Position numbers and translations under genes: made by a program. Of a DNA stretch of 64,000 bases, positions 1 through 8,259 are shown in pieces (the stretch's first letter is position 1; every line of letters starts with the position of its first letter). Under the pieces are notes generated by a model. It saw nothing but the letters and a program-made list of their open reading frames with translations. It made no database searches and had not been told where the DNA came from. The stretch is taken from contig CAVWCU010000001.1 of the NCBI GenBank assembly GCA_963753585.1, positions 1,364,001 through 1,428,000 of the forward strand. Direction: 5' to 3'. The DNA is from VRUE01 sp963753585 (GTDB lineage Bacteria; Actinomycetota; Thermoleophilia; Solirubrobacterales; 70-9).

Positions 1-551
1 CGCTTCCAGCGCCGCACCGCAGCCGAGCCGTGGATCGCGACCGGGACGACGGGCGCACCCGATTCGAGCGCGATGCGGCCGATACCCGGCTTCACCTCAC
101 CCAACTCGCCGCTGCGCGAGCGGCCGCCCTCGGCGTAGACGAGCAGCATCCCGTCCTGGCGCAGGATCGTGAAGGCCGTCTTGAACGACTCCTCGTCGCG
201 GTGGCCGCGGCGAACCGGGAAGACGCCGCCGTGCTTGTAGATGTAGGTGAAGACGGGCGGCCCGAACATCTGCGATTTCGCCATGAAGCGAACCTGCCGG
301 CGCAGGTAGAGCCCGACGAAGAAGTGGTCCATCTGGCTGAAGTGATTGGGGGCGAGGATCAGGGCGCCCGACTTGGGCACGTTCTCGACCCCGATCGCCC
401 GCGTCCGGTAGACCAGCAGCGTCGGCAGCGAGATGAGGATGCGGACGAGAGGGTAGGTCCAGCCCACCCCCTTGCGCGCGGCGGCGTGGAACTGGTCGAA
501 GTACTCGGCTGGACGTTCGTCCTTGTAGACCTGTGGCTTCATCTCCGACAT
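1..551 (-). CDS. plsC: 1-acyl-glycerol-3-phosphate acyltransferase family protein, 3' end cut by window edge
   Basis: Transfers an acyl chain onto lysophosphatidate-type acceptors at the inner membrane in phospholipid synthesis. The 183 visible residues start at ATG 551 and carry the acyltransferase block I motif NHFSQMD (H70, D75) and a later EGGRSRSG block, in the usual order and spacing. The C-terminus is missing because the gene runs off the window. It lies 53 nt after glpK on the same strand, so glycerol phosphorylation and glycerolipid acylation may be co-transcribed. Family assignment is firm; the exact acceptor is not known. Confidence 0.85.
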   Translation of the reverse strand, partial: MSEMKPQVYKDERPAEYFDQFHAAARKGVGWTYPLVRILISLPTLLVYRTRAIGVENVPKSGALILAPNHFSQMDHFFVGLYLRRQVRFMAKSQMFGPPVFTYIYKHGGVFPVRRGHRDEESFKTAFTILRQDGMLLVYAEGGRSRSGELGEVKPGIGRIALESGAPVVPVAIHGSAAVRRWK

Positions 552-555
552 AGGC

Positions 556-576
556 GCGGCGGCCCCCGGCCGCCGC
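556..576. repeat. GC hairpin between glpK and the acyltransferase gene
   Basis: A perfect 9-bp stem with a 3-nt loop sits 4 nt upstream of the acyltransferase ATG, exactly where its ribosome-binding site should be. No Shine-Dalgarno sequence is visible. It could attenuate the downstream gene or end glpK transcription; there is no T-tract. Confidence 0.5.
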
Positions 577-604
577 TACGCGATACCCCCGTTCGCGCCG
601 GCAG

Positions 605-2077
605 TTACGCCGAGGCTCCGCCGCCCTCCGGCTCCGCCCAGCCCTTCGCCCGCTCCAGCGCCCGATGCCACCCGGCGAGCAGCGACTCGCGCTCGCCGGA
701 GCCCATCGCCGGCACGTAGCGAGCCGCCTCGCGCCACATCTCCTCCACCTGTTCCGGCGTCCAGCGCCCGGTCGCGATCCCAGCCAGGTAGGCGGCACCG
801 AGAGCCGTCGTCTCGGCGATCTCCGGCACGACGACCTCGGCACCGAGGACATCTGCCTGGAACTGCATCAGCCAGCGGTTCGAGACGGCTCCCCCGTCGG
901 CCTTCATCACCGCCAGGCTGTCCCCCGACGCGGCCTCCTGCGCACGCACGGCGTCGACGGCCTGGTAGGCGATCGCCTCCAGCGCCGCCCGCGCCAGGTG
1001 GGCCCGGCCGCTGCCGCGGGTGAGGCCGACGATCGTGCCGCGCGCGTAGGGGTCCCAGTGAGGCGAGCCCAGCCCGGTCAGCGCCGGGACGAAGTAGACC
1101 CCGTCGTTGCCGTCGAGGGAGGCGGCCAGCGCCTCGCTCTCCCCCGCTCCCTCGATCACCCCGAGGCCGTCGCGCAGCCACTGCACCGCGGCGCCGGTGA
1201 CGAAGATCGAGGCCTCGAGCGCGTAGGCGGGCGCCTCGCCGGCGCCGCAGGCCACCGTCGTCAACAGGCCCTCGGCCGGCTCGGGAGCCTCCGAGCCGGT
1301 ATGCAGGAGGACGAAGCTGCCGGTGCCGTAGGTGTTCTTCGCCGTGCCGGCGCGGTGGCAGGCCTGGCCGAAGAGCGCCGCCTGCTGGTCGCCGGCGATG
1401 CCCGCGACCGGAACCTCGCCGCCGAACTCCGACGTCGTGCCGTAGACGTGGGCCGAGGGCAGCGGCTCGGGAAGGCGCGCCGGGTCGATCCCCAGCAGCG
1501 CGCAGAGCTCCTCATCCCAGGCGAGCTTGCGGATGTCGAACAGCATCGTCCGCGAGGCGTTGGTGCGGTCGGTGGCGTGGCGCCCGGTGAGCTTGAACAG
1601 CAGCCAGGAGTCGACCGTGCCGAAGACCGCCCGCTCCGCCCCCTCGGCGTTGCGCAGCAGCCACTCGATCTTGGTCGCGGAAAAGTAGGGATCCAGGACC
1701 AGCCCGGTGCGCTCCCGCACCAACCCCTCGTGCCCCCCCGCGCGCAGCTCCTCACAGCGCTCGGCGGTGCGCCGGTCCTGCCAGACGAGCGCGCGGTGGA
1801 TCGGCTCGCCGGTCGCCGGGTCCCAGGCGACCACGGTCTCGCGCTGGTTGGTGATCCCGATCGCATCGAGGTCGGCGCCCCCGATGCCAGCATCGGCGAT
1901 CGCCTGCGCGGCGACCCGGCGGGTGACGTCCCAGATTTCACCGGCGTCGTGCTCGACCCAACCCGGCCGCGGGAAATGCTGCTCGAACTCCGAGTAGGCG
2001 CGGCCGGCGATCCCCCCTTCCTCGTCAAAGACCAGGCAGGTCGTCCCGGTCGTCCCCTGGTCGATCGCGAGGATCAG
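605..2077 (-). CDS. glpK: Glycerol kinase, probable CTG start
   Basis: Phosphorylates glycerol to glycerol-3-phosphate (FGGY family). The ATP-binding DQGTTGTT motif is near the N-terminus; ITNQRET, then ALTGLGSPHWDPYARG, then the C-terminal KADGGAVSN region follow in family order. The frame has no ATG, GTG or TTG before residue 82, yet the conserved N-terminus lies upstream. The best start is CTG at 2077-2075, overlapping the TGA of the TetR gene and preceded by GGAG at 7 nt. This gives 490 residues, normal for the family. The gene is translationally coupled to the TetR gene. Confidence 0.88.
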   Translation of the reverse strand: MILAIDQGTTGTTCLVFDEEGGIAGRAYSEFEQHFPRPGWVEHDAGEIWDVTRRVAAQAIADAGIGGADLDAIGITNQRETVVAWDPATGEPIHRALVWQDRRTAERCEELRAGGHEGLVRERTGLVLDPYFSATKIEWLLRNAEGAERAVFGTVDSWLLFKLTGRHATDRTNASRTMLFDIRKLAWDEELCALLGIDPARLPEPLPSAHVYGTTSEFGGEVPVAGIAGDQQAALFGQACHRAGTAKNTYGTGSFVLLHTGSEAPEPAEGLLTTVACGAGEAPAYALEASIFVTGAAVQWLRDGLGVIEGAGESEALAASLDGNDGVYFVPALTGLGSPHWDPYARGTIVGLTRGSGRAHLARAALEAIAYQAVDAVRAQEAASGDSLAVMKADGGAVSNRWLMQFQADVLGAEVVVPEIAETTALGAAYLAGIATGRWTPEQVEEMWREAARYVPAMGSGERESLLAGWHRALERAKGWAEPEGGGASA

Positions 2078-2646
2078 CGGGTCGCTCCGCGAACGATGGT
2101 CAGCAGCGCGTCGGCAACCCCGGACGCGTCGGTGCCACCCGTCCCGAGCCGGCGCAACCCCATCCCGTACATCACCGCCAGGACCGTGCGAGCGTGGCGC
2201 TCGGGGTCGGGCACCTCGAGCGTCTCCAGTGCTGCCGCGGCAACACTTTCGTAGGCCTCGAAGCAGCGCCGCGAGGCCTCCTGCAGCGCCGGGTCGCGGG
2301 CCGCCTGGAGGTGGAGCTCGATCTCGGCCAGCTGCTGGATCCGGTTGCCGGACTCCTGCACGATCCGTTCGACCTCCGTGGCGACCTGCTCGACGCTGGG
2401 ATGCGTGCCGCGCAGGCCCGCGGCGATCTCCTCCTGGCGCGCAACCTCCTCGCCGACGAAGAGCAGCAGGCTCTCGCGCAACAGGTCCACCTGGCTGGGG
2501 AAGTGGTAGGTGAGGGAGCCGAGCGAGACCTCCGCGGCGCCCGCAACGCGGCGGTTGGTGACGGCGGAGACTCCCTCACGGCCGATCAGCTCGACGGTGG
2601 TTCGGAGTATGCGCTCGCGGGTGTCGGGAGGTGCGGCGGTGGGCAC
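2074..2646 (-). CDS. TetR family transcriptional regulator
   Basis: A 190-residue regulator with an N-terminal TetR helix-turn-helix (about residues 9-55, ending in LTYHFPSQVDLL) and a divergent helical ligand domain. It precedes glpK with a stop/start overlap and is divergent from an amidase gene. The GTG start at 2646 has a TAGGCT -10-like box 8 nt upstream, so the mRNA may be leaderless. The palindrome at 2676-2691 covers the expected -35 position, which fits autorepression. The ligand is unknown. Confidence 0.88.
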   Translation of the reverse strand: MPTAAPPDTRERILRTTVELIGREGVSAVTNRRVAGAAEVSLGSLTYHFPSQVDLLRESLLLFVGEEVARQEEIAAGLRGTHPSVEQVATEVERIVQESGNRIQQLAEIELHLQAARDPALQEASRRCFEAYESVAAAALETLEVPDPERHARTVLAVMYGMGLRRLGTGGTDASGVADALLTIVRGATR

Positions 2647-2675
2647 GAAGCGCCAGCCTACCCTTTTCGCCTATC

Positions 2676-2691
2676 GTTCGTTCGAACGAAC
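2676..2691. promoter_or_regulatory. Probable TetR operator, perfect 16-bp palindrome
   Basis: GTTCGTTCGAACGAAC is its own exact reverse complement. It lies between the divergent TetR and amidase genes, 30 nt from the first start and 25 nt from the second, and overlaps the expected -35 of the TetR promoter. Such sites are typical for TetR dimers; binding by this regulator is inferred from position. Confidence 0.75.
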
Positions 2692-2715
2692 AAGGTACGC
2701 GCGAGGGAGGAACCG

Positions 2716-4158
2716 ATGTCGACCAGCACCGCAGAGACGACCCCCGGCAAGGGGCCCGACGAGACCAAGGCCACGCCTCATCTCGGCCTCGAGGAGCAGG
2801 CGAAGCTGCTCCAGACCGGAGAGGCCTCGTCCAGGGAGCTGGTCGAAGCGGCCCTGGAGCGCGCGCAGGCAACTCAGGAGACGCTGAACGCGTTCCGGGT
2901 CATCTGCACGGAGGAGGCGCTGGCCGAGGCCGACGAGGCAGACCGTCGCCTCGGCGACGGCCAGGGGGGGCCGCTGCTCGGGGTCCCGGTCGCGATCAAG
3001 GACGACGTCGACCTCACCGGCCACACGACTCCGTTCGGTTGCGGAGGTGGCCGCCCCGCCGTGCGCGACGCCGAGGCGGTGCGCCGCATCCGCGAGGCGG
3101 GCGCGATCGTGATCGGCAAGACCCACGCGCCCGAGATCGGCCAGTGGCATTTCACCGAGACGCCGCTGCACGGCGCGACCCGCAACCCCTGGAACACCGA
3201 CCACACACCGGGTGGCTCCAGCGGCGGCGCGGCTGCAGCGGTGGCCGCCGGCGTCGTCCCGGCGGCGATCGGCTCCGACGGCGCGGGCTCGATTCGCATC
3301 CCCGCCGCTTGGACCGGCCTCGTCGGGCTGAAGCCGCAGCGCGGGCGTGTCTCGACCTGGCCCGACCCGGAGGCCTTCAACGGGCTCAGCTGCTACGGCC
3401 CTCTGGCGCGCAGCACCGGCGACGCCGCCCTGCTGCTCGACGCCGCCCGCGGCAACGTCCCCGCCGACCTGCACAAACCGCAGCCTCCGAGCGAGCCTTT
3501 CGTCGAGGCGGCCGCGCGCGAGCCCGGTCCCCTGCGGGTCGCGATCTCCTTCACCACTCCCTTCGGCGTTCCCGACAAGGTCGACGCGGAGCACCGCGCG
3601 GCGATCGAGGCCTTCGCCGAGCGGCTCGGCGAGCTCGGTCACGAGATCGTCCGCGTCGACCCCGACTACGGCATGGTCGGCCCGGCGATCGTCCCCCGCG
3701 GCATGAGCGGGGTCGCGGAATGGCTCGAGGCCCACGGCGAAGACCGCAGCGCCCTGGAGGCCCGCACCCGGGTCCACGCTCGCTTCGGCCAGGCCCTGCG
3801 CGGCGCACCGCAGCGCCTATCGCGGGCCGCCGAGCCCAGCCTGCAGCGCCGGATCGGCCGTGTCTTCGAGCGCTGTGATGTCGTCCTTACGCCCACCACG
3901 GCGAAACCGCCGCCCCGCATCGGCGCCCTAGAGGGCAAGGGCTACTGGGCGACCAGCAGCACGGCCAGCGCCATCTGCCCCTTCGCCTTCGCCTGGAACG
4001 TCGTCGGCTGGCCGGGCATCAGCGTCCCCGCCGGGCACACGTCGAACGGCCTGCCGATCGGCGCCCAACTGCTCGGCCGCGAAAACGACGAGGCGACCCT
4101 GCTCTCCCTCGCCGGCTCGGTCGAGCGCGCCGCCGGAGGCTGGCCCCAGCCCGCATAG
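2716..4158 (+). CDS. Amidase (amidase signature family)
   Basis: Hydrolyses a carboxamide by a Ser-cisSer-Lys triad. The 480-residue protein shows K95 in PVAIKDD, the GGSSGG segment (S168/S169) and the nucleophile region GSDGAGSIRIP (S192). ATG 2716 has a strong GGGAGG site 5 nt upstream; a longer open frame upstream runs through the TetR gene and was rejected. The gene is divergent from the TetR regulator and so probably under its control. Residues outside the triad do not clearly indicate GatA, and no gatB or gatC is next to it, so a catabolic or detoxifying amidase is more likely. Confidence 0.88.
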   Translation: MSTSTAETTPGKGPDETKATPHLGLEEQAKLLQTGEASSRELVEAALERAQATQETLNAFRVICTEEALAEADEADRRLGDGQGGPLLGVPVAIKDDVDLTGHTTPFGCGGGRPAVRDAEAVRRIREAGAIVIGKTHAPEIGQWHFTETPLHGATRNPWNTDHTPGGSSGGAAAAVAAGVVPAAIGSDGAGSIRIPAAWTGLVGLKPQRGRVSTWPDPEAFNGLSCYGPLARSTGDAALLLDAARGNVPADLHKPQPPSEPFVEAAAREPGPLRVAISFTTPFGVPDKVDAEHRAAIEAFAERLGELGHEIVRVDPDYGMVGPAIVPRGMSGVAEWLEAHGEDRSALEARTRVHARFGQALRGAPQRLSRAAEPSLQRRIGRVFERCDVVLTPTTAKPPPRIGALEGKGYWATSSTASAICPFAFAWNVVGWPGISVPAGHTSNGLPIGAQLLGRENDEATLLSLAGSVERAAGGWPQPA

Positions 4159-4238
4159 GTGCCTTGGGAGGGCCGACTCGACAGCGGGGTGTACGGTCAG
4201 TACCAGGCAGGGCTCAACTCAATTGAAGGAGCCCCAAA

Positions 4239-4601
4239 ATGGCAGCAGCAGAGGTAAAGCGGTTCGACTCGCCTGACGAGACTCGCCCGTTCGAGGGAAA
4301 GGGCCAGGCGAAGGTCGTGCAACTGGCAGGTCACGCGGTCGCCGAAGGCACCTTCGAGGCGGGCTGGAAGTGGTCGGAGAACGTCAAGCCGATCGCCGGC
4401 ACCGACTCCTGCCAAGTCGCGCATTTCGCCTACGTGCTCTCCGGCAGCATGCGCATCTATATGGATGACGGCTCCGAGATCGAGGTCAAGGCCGGCGACG
4501 TCGTCGCGATCCCGCCCGGCCACGATGCCGAGGTCACCGGCCCCGAGGCCTGCGTGATGGTCGACTTCGGCGAGATCGGGGACTACGCGAAGCGCGGCTG
4601 A
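4239..4601 (+). CDS. Small cupin-domain protein
   Basis: A 120-residue single-domain beta-barrel protein. The second cupin motif is visible as GDVVAIPPGHDAEV, and the first region reads CQVAHFAYVLSGSMRIYMDDG. The start at 4239 has AAGGAG 8 nt upstream. Relatives bind a metal or small ligand; no substrate can be read from the sequence. It is 80 nt after the amidase on the same strand and converges with the glycosyltransferase gene. Confidence 0.8.
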   Translation: MAAAEVKRFDSPDETRPFEGKGQAKVVQLAGHAVAEGTFEAGWKWSENVKPIAGTDSCQVAHFAYVLSGSMRIYMDDGSEIEVKAGDVVAIPPGHDAEVTGPEACVMVDFGEIGDYAKRG

Positions 4602-4605
4602 GCCC

Positions 4606-5310
4606 TCAACCGCGCCGGCGGAGAAGCAGGAAGGCCTGGCCGAAATCGAGCAGCTGGCGCCCTCGGTGGGCGAAGCCCCCGAGGGTGCGACCGGTGGCGC
4701 GGTGGGAGAGGTCGAGCTCGTACTCGCCGACGCGGTAACCGGCGCGCACGGCATCAACGGTCATCCCGATCTCCATGCCGTAACCGGAGGCGAAGGGGAG
4801 AACTGCGTGCAGGACCTCGGCACGCATCGCCCGCTGGCCGGAGATCGGCGCCTCGGCCTCAAAGCCGCACAGACGCCGGATCGACCAGTGGGCAAACCCG
4901 AGCGCGAGCCCGAAGCCGCCGCCGACCCGGCGGCCGAAAGCCGCGACGGCGAGATCGCACTCCCCCCCTTCGACGGCCGCAACCAGCGGCGACAGCGCCG
5001 CCGCCGAGCCGCCGAGGTCGCCGTCGCAGAGCAGAACCACTTCAGGCGCTCCCCCATCGAGGGCGGCTTCAGCCGCAGCCGACACGTTGGCTCCCTTGCC
5101 GTGCGGCCTGCCCCTGCTGACCACCTGGGCCCCGGCCGTCATGGCCGCCTCGGCGGTGCCATCGGTCGAGGCGTCGTCGGCCACCCAGATCGGCGCCCTC
5201 GGGAAGGCCTCGCGCAGCGCGGCGATCGTCGCCGCGATCCGATCCGCCTCGTTGCGGGCGGCCACGATCACGGTCAGCGCGTCAGGTCGGTTCGAGGCCA
5301 CGGCGGACAT
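4606..5310 (-). CDS. Glycosyltransferase family 2 protein
   Basis: A GT-A fold transferase of about 234 residues. The N-terminal VIVAARNEADRI, the VADDASTDGT segment and the LLCDGDLGG metal-binding Asp motif are characteristic of family 2. The frame is open to 5358, but ATG 5310 has GGAAGG at suitable distance and is preferred. There are no clear membrane helices, so it is likely a soluble enzyme acting on a lipid-linked or cytosolic acceptor. The sugar is not known. Confidence 0.82.
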   Translation of the reverse strand: MSAVASNRPDALTVIVAARNEADRIAATIAALREAFPRAPIWVADDASTDGTAEAAMTAGAQVVSRGRPHGKGANVSAAAEAALDGGAPEVVLLCDGDLGGSAAALSPLVAAVEGGECDLAVAAFGRRVGGGFGLALGFAHWSIRRLCGFEAEAPISGQRAMRAEVLHAVLPFASGYGMEIGMTVDAVRAGYRVGEYELDLSHRATGRTLGGFAHRGRQLLDFGQAFLLLRRRG

Positions 5311-5384
5311 TCTGCCTTCCGGGGCGCCTTTTGCTCCCTGCGCGTGCATAAAGCGCACCGGAGCAATGGATATGGTGCCGCGCC

Positions 5385-5594
5385 ATGGATATCGAGGCGC
5401 ACATCACAGGGAACGTCTGGAAAATCGAGGTCGCGGTCGGGGATCGGGTCGAGGACGGGGACACCGTCGTCATCCTGGAGTCGATGAAGATGGAGATCCC
5501 GGTCGAGGCCGAAGACGACGGCACCGTCAAGGAGATCCGCTGCGAGGAGGGCCAATCGGTCAGCGAAGGCGACGTCCTCGTCGTCTTGGAGTAG
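5385..5594 (+). CDS. Biotin/lipoyl attachment domain protein (BCCP-like)
   Basis: A free-standing 69-residue biotinyl domain with the biotinylation motif ESMKMEIP (acceptor K35). Such short carriers serve acyl-CoA carboxylases whose other subunits are encoded elsewhere. It is followed 7 nt later by an enoyl-CoA hydratase. A TATGGT -10-like box ends 8 nt before the ATG. Biotin synthesis genes start 2.7 kb downstream. Confidence 0.88.
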   Translation: MDIEAHITGNVWKIEVAVGDRVEDGDTVVILESMKMEIPVEAEDDGTVKEIRCEEGQSVSEGDVLVVLE

Positions 5595-5601
5595 ACGCCC
5601 G

Positions 5602-6408
5602 ATGATGGAACGGCTCGCGGGCGGCAAGCTCATCCTCGACTCGCCCGCCGAGGCGGTCGTCCGGCTCCGCATCTCCAACCCCGAGCGTCGCAACGCCCTC
5701 GACCACGACATCCTCGACGCGCTCGCCGAGACGCTGCCGCGCCTCGATCGCGGGATCGAGACGCGCTGCTTGCTGATTACCGGTGCGCCGCCGGTCTTCT
5801 CGGCCGGCTACGACATCGCCTCGATCCCCTCCGAGACCTTCGAGCGCGACGCGGAGGCGCTGGTCGCCCATCCCTTCCACGCGGCGATGGAGGCAATCGC
5901 CACCTACCCGTGGCCCACCGTCGCGGCGATCAACGGACACTGCATCGGCGGCGGTCTGGAGCTGGCCATCACCTGCGACCTTCGGCTCTGCGCAGCCGGC
6001 GCGAAGCTCGGAATGCCGCCGGTGAAGCTCGGCCTCGTCTACGGCCACACCGGCCTGCGCAAGTTCCTCGACACGGTCGGCCTGGCGCGCACCAAAGAGC
6101 TCTTCCTCACCGGGCGCAACTTCGAGGCTGCCCGGGCCGAAGAGATCGGGCTCGTCCACGAGGTCCTCGACGGCGAGCGGCTCGAGCGGGCGTCGGTCGA
6201 GCTCGCGGCCGAGATCGCGGCCAACGCGCCGCTCTCTATGCGGGGCAACAAGAGTGCGATCGGCCTGCTCAACGCCGCGCCGACCCTCACCGCACAACAG
6301 GAGGCGGGCCTGATCGCCCTGCGCGAGTCCTGCTTCGCCTCTGAGGACCTGCGCGAGGGAATCCGGGCCTTCGCCGAGAAGCGCAAGCCGGTCTGGCGAG
6401 GGCGGTGA
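5602..6408 (+). CDS. Enoyl-CoA hydratase/isomerase family protein
   Basis: A 268-residue crotonase-fold protein. The oxyanion-hole segments are visible as VFSAGYDIAS and INGHCIGGGLELAITCDLRL, with the conserved GLVYGHTGLRKFL region after them. Members hydrate or isomerise enoyl-CoA thioesters; the specific reaction cannot be assigned. It sits between the biotinyl carrier gene and the glycosylase gene, whose GTG overlaps its stop by 4 nt. Confidence 0.87.
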   Translation: MMERLAGGKLILDSPAEAVVRLRISNPERRNALDHDILDALAETLPRLDRGIETRCLLITGAPPVFSAGYDIASIPSETFERDAEALVAHPFHAAMEAIATYPWPTVAAINGHCIGGGLELAITCDLRLCAAGAKLGMPPVKLGLVYGHTGLRKFLDTVGLARTKELFLTGRNFEAARAEEIGLVHEVLDGERLERASVELAAEIAANAPLSMRGNKSAIGLLNAAPTLTAQQEAGLIALRESCFASEDLREGIRAFAEKRKPVWRGR

Positions 6409-7043
6409 GCACCGCCAGCAAGCAGCTCGCCGCCGCCGATCCGACGATGGCGGCGCTGATCGAGCGGGTCGGCGCGATTGACCTGGAGACGCGCTTGAAG
6501 CGGCGCAGTGAGGAGCGCCCCGCCGACGCCTACGGTGCGCTTTTGCGGGCGATCGTCGGGCAGCAGCTCTCGACCAAAGCCGCGCGAACGATCTACGGCC
6601 GCATCCTCGAGCTCTTCGACGGCCGCACGCCGGCGCCCGAGCAGTTGCTCGAAGCCGAGGAATCCGGCCTTCGCGCCGCCGGTCTCTCCGGTCGCAAGGT
6701 GGAGTACGTCCGCGACCTCGCCTCGCACGTGATCTCCGGCGAGCTGGAGCTCGACCGGCTCGGTGAGCTCTCCGACGAGGACGTGATCGCCGAGATCGTC
6801 GCGGTGCGCGGCCTCGGCGTCTGGACCGCGGAGATGTTCCTGATCTTCCACCTCGAACGGCCCGACGTGCTCTCCGGCGGCGACCTCGGCATCCGCAAGG
6901 CGGTGCAGGTGGAGTACGAGCTGAAGGAGATGCCGGCGCCGGCGCGGGTCCTGGAGATCGGCGAGCACTGGCGCCCTCACCGCAGCCTCGCCTCTCTCTA
7001 CCTCTGGGAGTCGCTTGCAAACGCGCCCGTGGGTCCCTCCTAG
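6405..7043 (+). CDS. DNA-3-methyladenine glycosylase (HhH-GPD family)
   Basis: Removes alkylated bases in base-excision repair. The 212-residue protein has the N-terminal AIVGQQLSTKAA segment, a helix-hairpin-helix with VAVRGLGVWTAEMFLIFHL, and the downstream catalytic Asp within SGGDLGIRKAV. This is the AlkA/MAG-type single-domain form without an iron-sulfur cluster. The GTG start overlaps the previous stop (GTGA), so translation is coupled. Confidence 0.87.
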   Translation: MSTASKQLAAADPTMAALIERVGAIDLETRLKRRSEERPADAYGALLRAIVGQQLSTKAARTIYGRILELFDGRTPAPEQLLEAEESGLRAAGLSGRKVEYVRDLASHVISGELELDRLGELSDEDVIAEIVAVRGLGVWTAEMFLIFHLERPDVLSGGDLGIRKAVQVEYELKEMPAPARVLEIGEHWRPHRSLASLYLWESLANAPVGPS

Positions 7044-7050
7044 GGTCGAG

Positions 7051-8169
7051 TCACTCGGCGTCCGCCATTCCGTGACGCAAACGCAGGACGCGGCCAACCG
7101 AGGCCTCGAAGGCGCCGCGGTCGAGTGCGCCTGAGCGCAGCCCCCGCTGCAGGGCGCGGCGGGCGCGGGCGGCAGCGTGGAAGTCGGCAAAGAGGAGGAG
7201 GTCGGTGCCGGCGCGCGCCGCTGCCTTGCCCGCCTTGGCCGCGCCGCCGAAGTCGCGGACCGCGACGGCTTCCATCGCGTCGGTGATCGAGACGCCCCGG
7301 AAGCCGAGGCGCGAGCGCAGCTCGCCGGTCGCGATCGGGCGGGCAAAGGCCGCGGGCCTGGGCGAAAAGGCGGGGTAGATGGCCGTACTCAGCATCACCA
7401 TCTCCCCTCCTGCCTCGATGAAGCTGCGGAACGGGGGCTCATCGACCCGCCGCAGCGTCGCCTTGGAGAGCCCGATCCGTTCGACCGCGAAGTCCGTGTT
7501 CTGGTGGGCAGCGCCGAGGCCCGGGAAGTGCTTGGCCGTGGCGGCGACGCCGCCGCTCTGGAGCCCCTCAGCAAAGGCGACCCCGGAGGCCGCGACCTTG
7601 GCCGGTGTCGAGCCGAAACCACGGTCTGTGGCTGCGATCGTGCCGCCCGCGCGAGCTACGTCGAGGACCGGGGCGAGGTCGACGCCGATGCCGACGTCGA
7701 GCAGGTTGGCCGCGGTCGCGCGTCCCTGCCGGCGGCTGAAGGCAGCACCGCGGGCGCCCATCTCCATTGCTGAGGTGGTGGGCGCGCCGCCGAGCCGCTT
7801 CACCAGCCCGCCCTCCTGGTCGACCATGACGAGCAGCGGGTCGCGCAATCCTGCCGGCCGAGGAATCGCCTGCAGGCGCCGAATGAGGTGCCGGCCGGCG
7901 CCGCGGGTCGGCAGGTTCTCGGCAAAGAGGATCACGCCCGCCAGCTCGCCCTCCCGGACCATCCGCTTCAACCCCGGTGGCGCCTCAGTCCCTCCAAAAC
8001 CGGCGACGACGCGTTGGCCGGCAAGCTCGGAGAGGGGCAATCGGGATGCCACGCTGGGCTCCGGACCCGAGCCATCGCCGAGCGTCGCCCCCAAGGCGAA
8101 CGCCCCGACCGCGAGTCCGCAAACGGCGCCGACCGCGATCCGCCTGCGCCTGATCGTCCCCATACCCAC
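7051..8169 (-). CDS. Glycoside hydrolase family 3 (beta-N-acetylhexosaminidase-like)
   Basis: Probably exported: residues 1-30 form a basic then hydrophobic segment. The catalytic domain shows MVDQEGGLVKRL, then ATAKHFPGLGAAHQNTD (the KHFPG motif with the NagZ-type His/Asp dyad region), then MLSTAIYPAF. Family members cleave GlcNAc from peptidoglycan fragments. The GTG start at 8169 is preceded by TAAGGT at 7 nt, suggesting a leaderless mRNA. An in-frame ATG at 8163 is the alternative. Confidence 0.86.
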   Translation of the reverse strand: MGMGTIRRRRIAVGAVCGLAVGAFALGATLGDGSGPEPSVASRLPLSELAGQRVVAGFGGTEAPPGLKRMVREGELAGVILFAENLPTRGAGRHLIRRLQAIPRPAGLRDPLLVMVDQEGGLVKRLGGAPTTSAMEMGARGAAFSRRQGRATAANLLDVGIGVDLAPVLDVARAGGTIAATDRGFGSTPAKVAASGVAFAEGLQSGGVAATAKHFPGLGAAHQNTDFAVERIGLSKATLRRVDEPPFRSFIEAGGEMVMLSTAIYPAFSPRPAAFARPIATGELRSRLGFRGVSITDAMEAVAVRDFGGAAKAGKAAARAGTDLLLFADFHAAARARRALQRGLRSGALDRGAFEASVGRVLRLRHGMADAE

Positions 8170-8213
8170 GTGTCTGACCTTAACTACGATATGACGGGGT
8201 TTAAGTCAGACAC
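8170..8213. promoter_or_regulatory. Inverted repeat between the GH3 gene and bioB
   Basis: The 9-bp arms GTGTCTGAC and GTCAGACAC are perfect complements. They extend inward with TTAA/TTAA after a one-base bulge, around a spacer of roughly 20 nt. The left arm overlaps the GH3 -10 region and the whole element is 46 nt before bioB. It may be an operator for one or both genes, or a 5' UTR stem-loop. It does not match the BirA or BioR consensus well. Confidence 0.55.
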
Positions 8214-8259
8214 GCCCTCCGGGGCAGGCGTCCGGGGCGGTGCCTAGCCTTGCGCGCAA

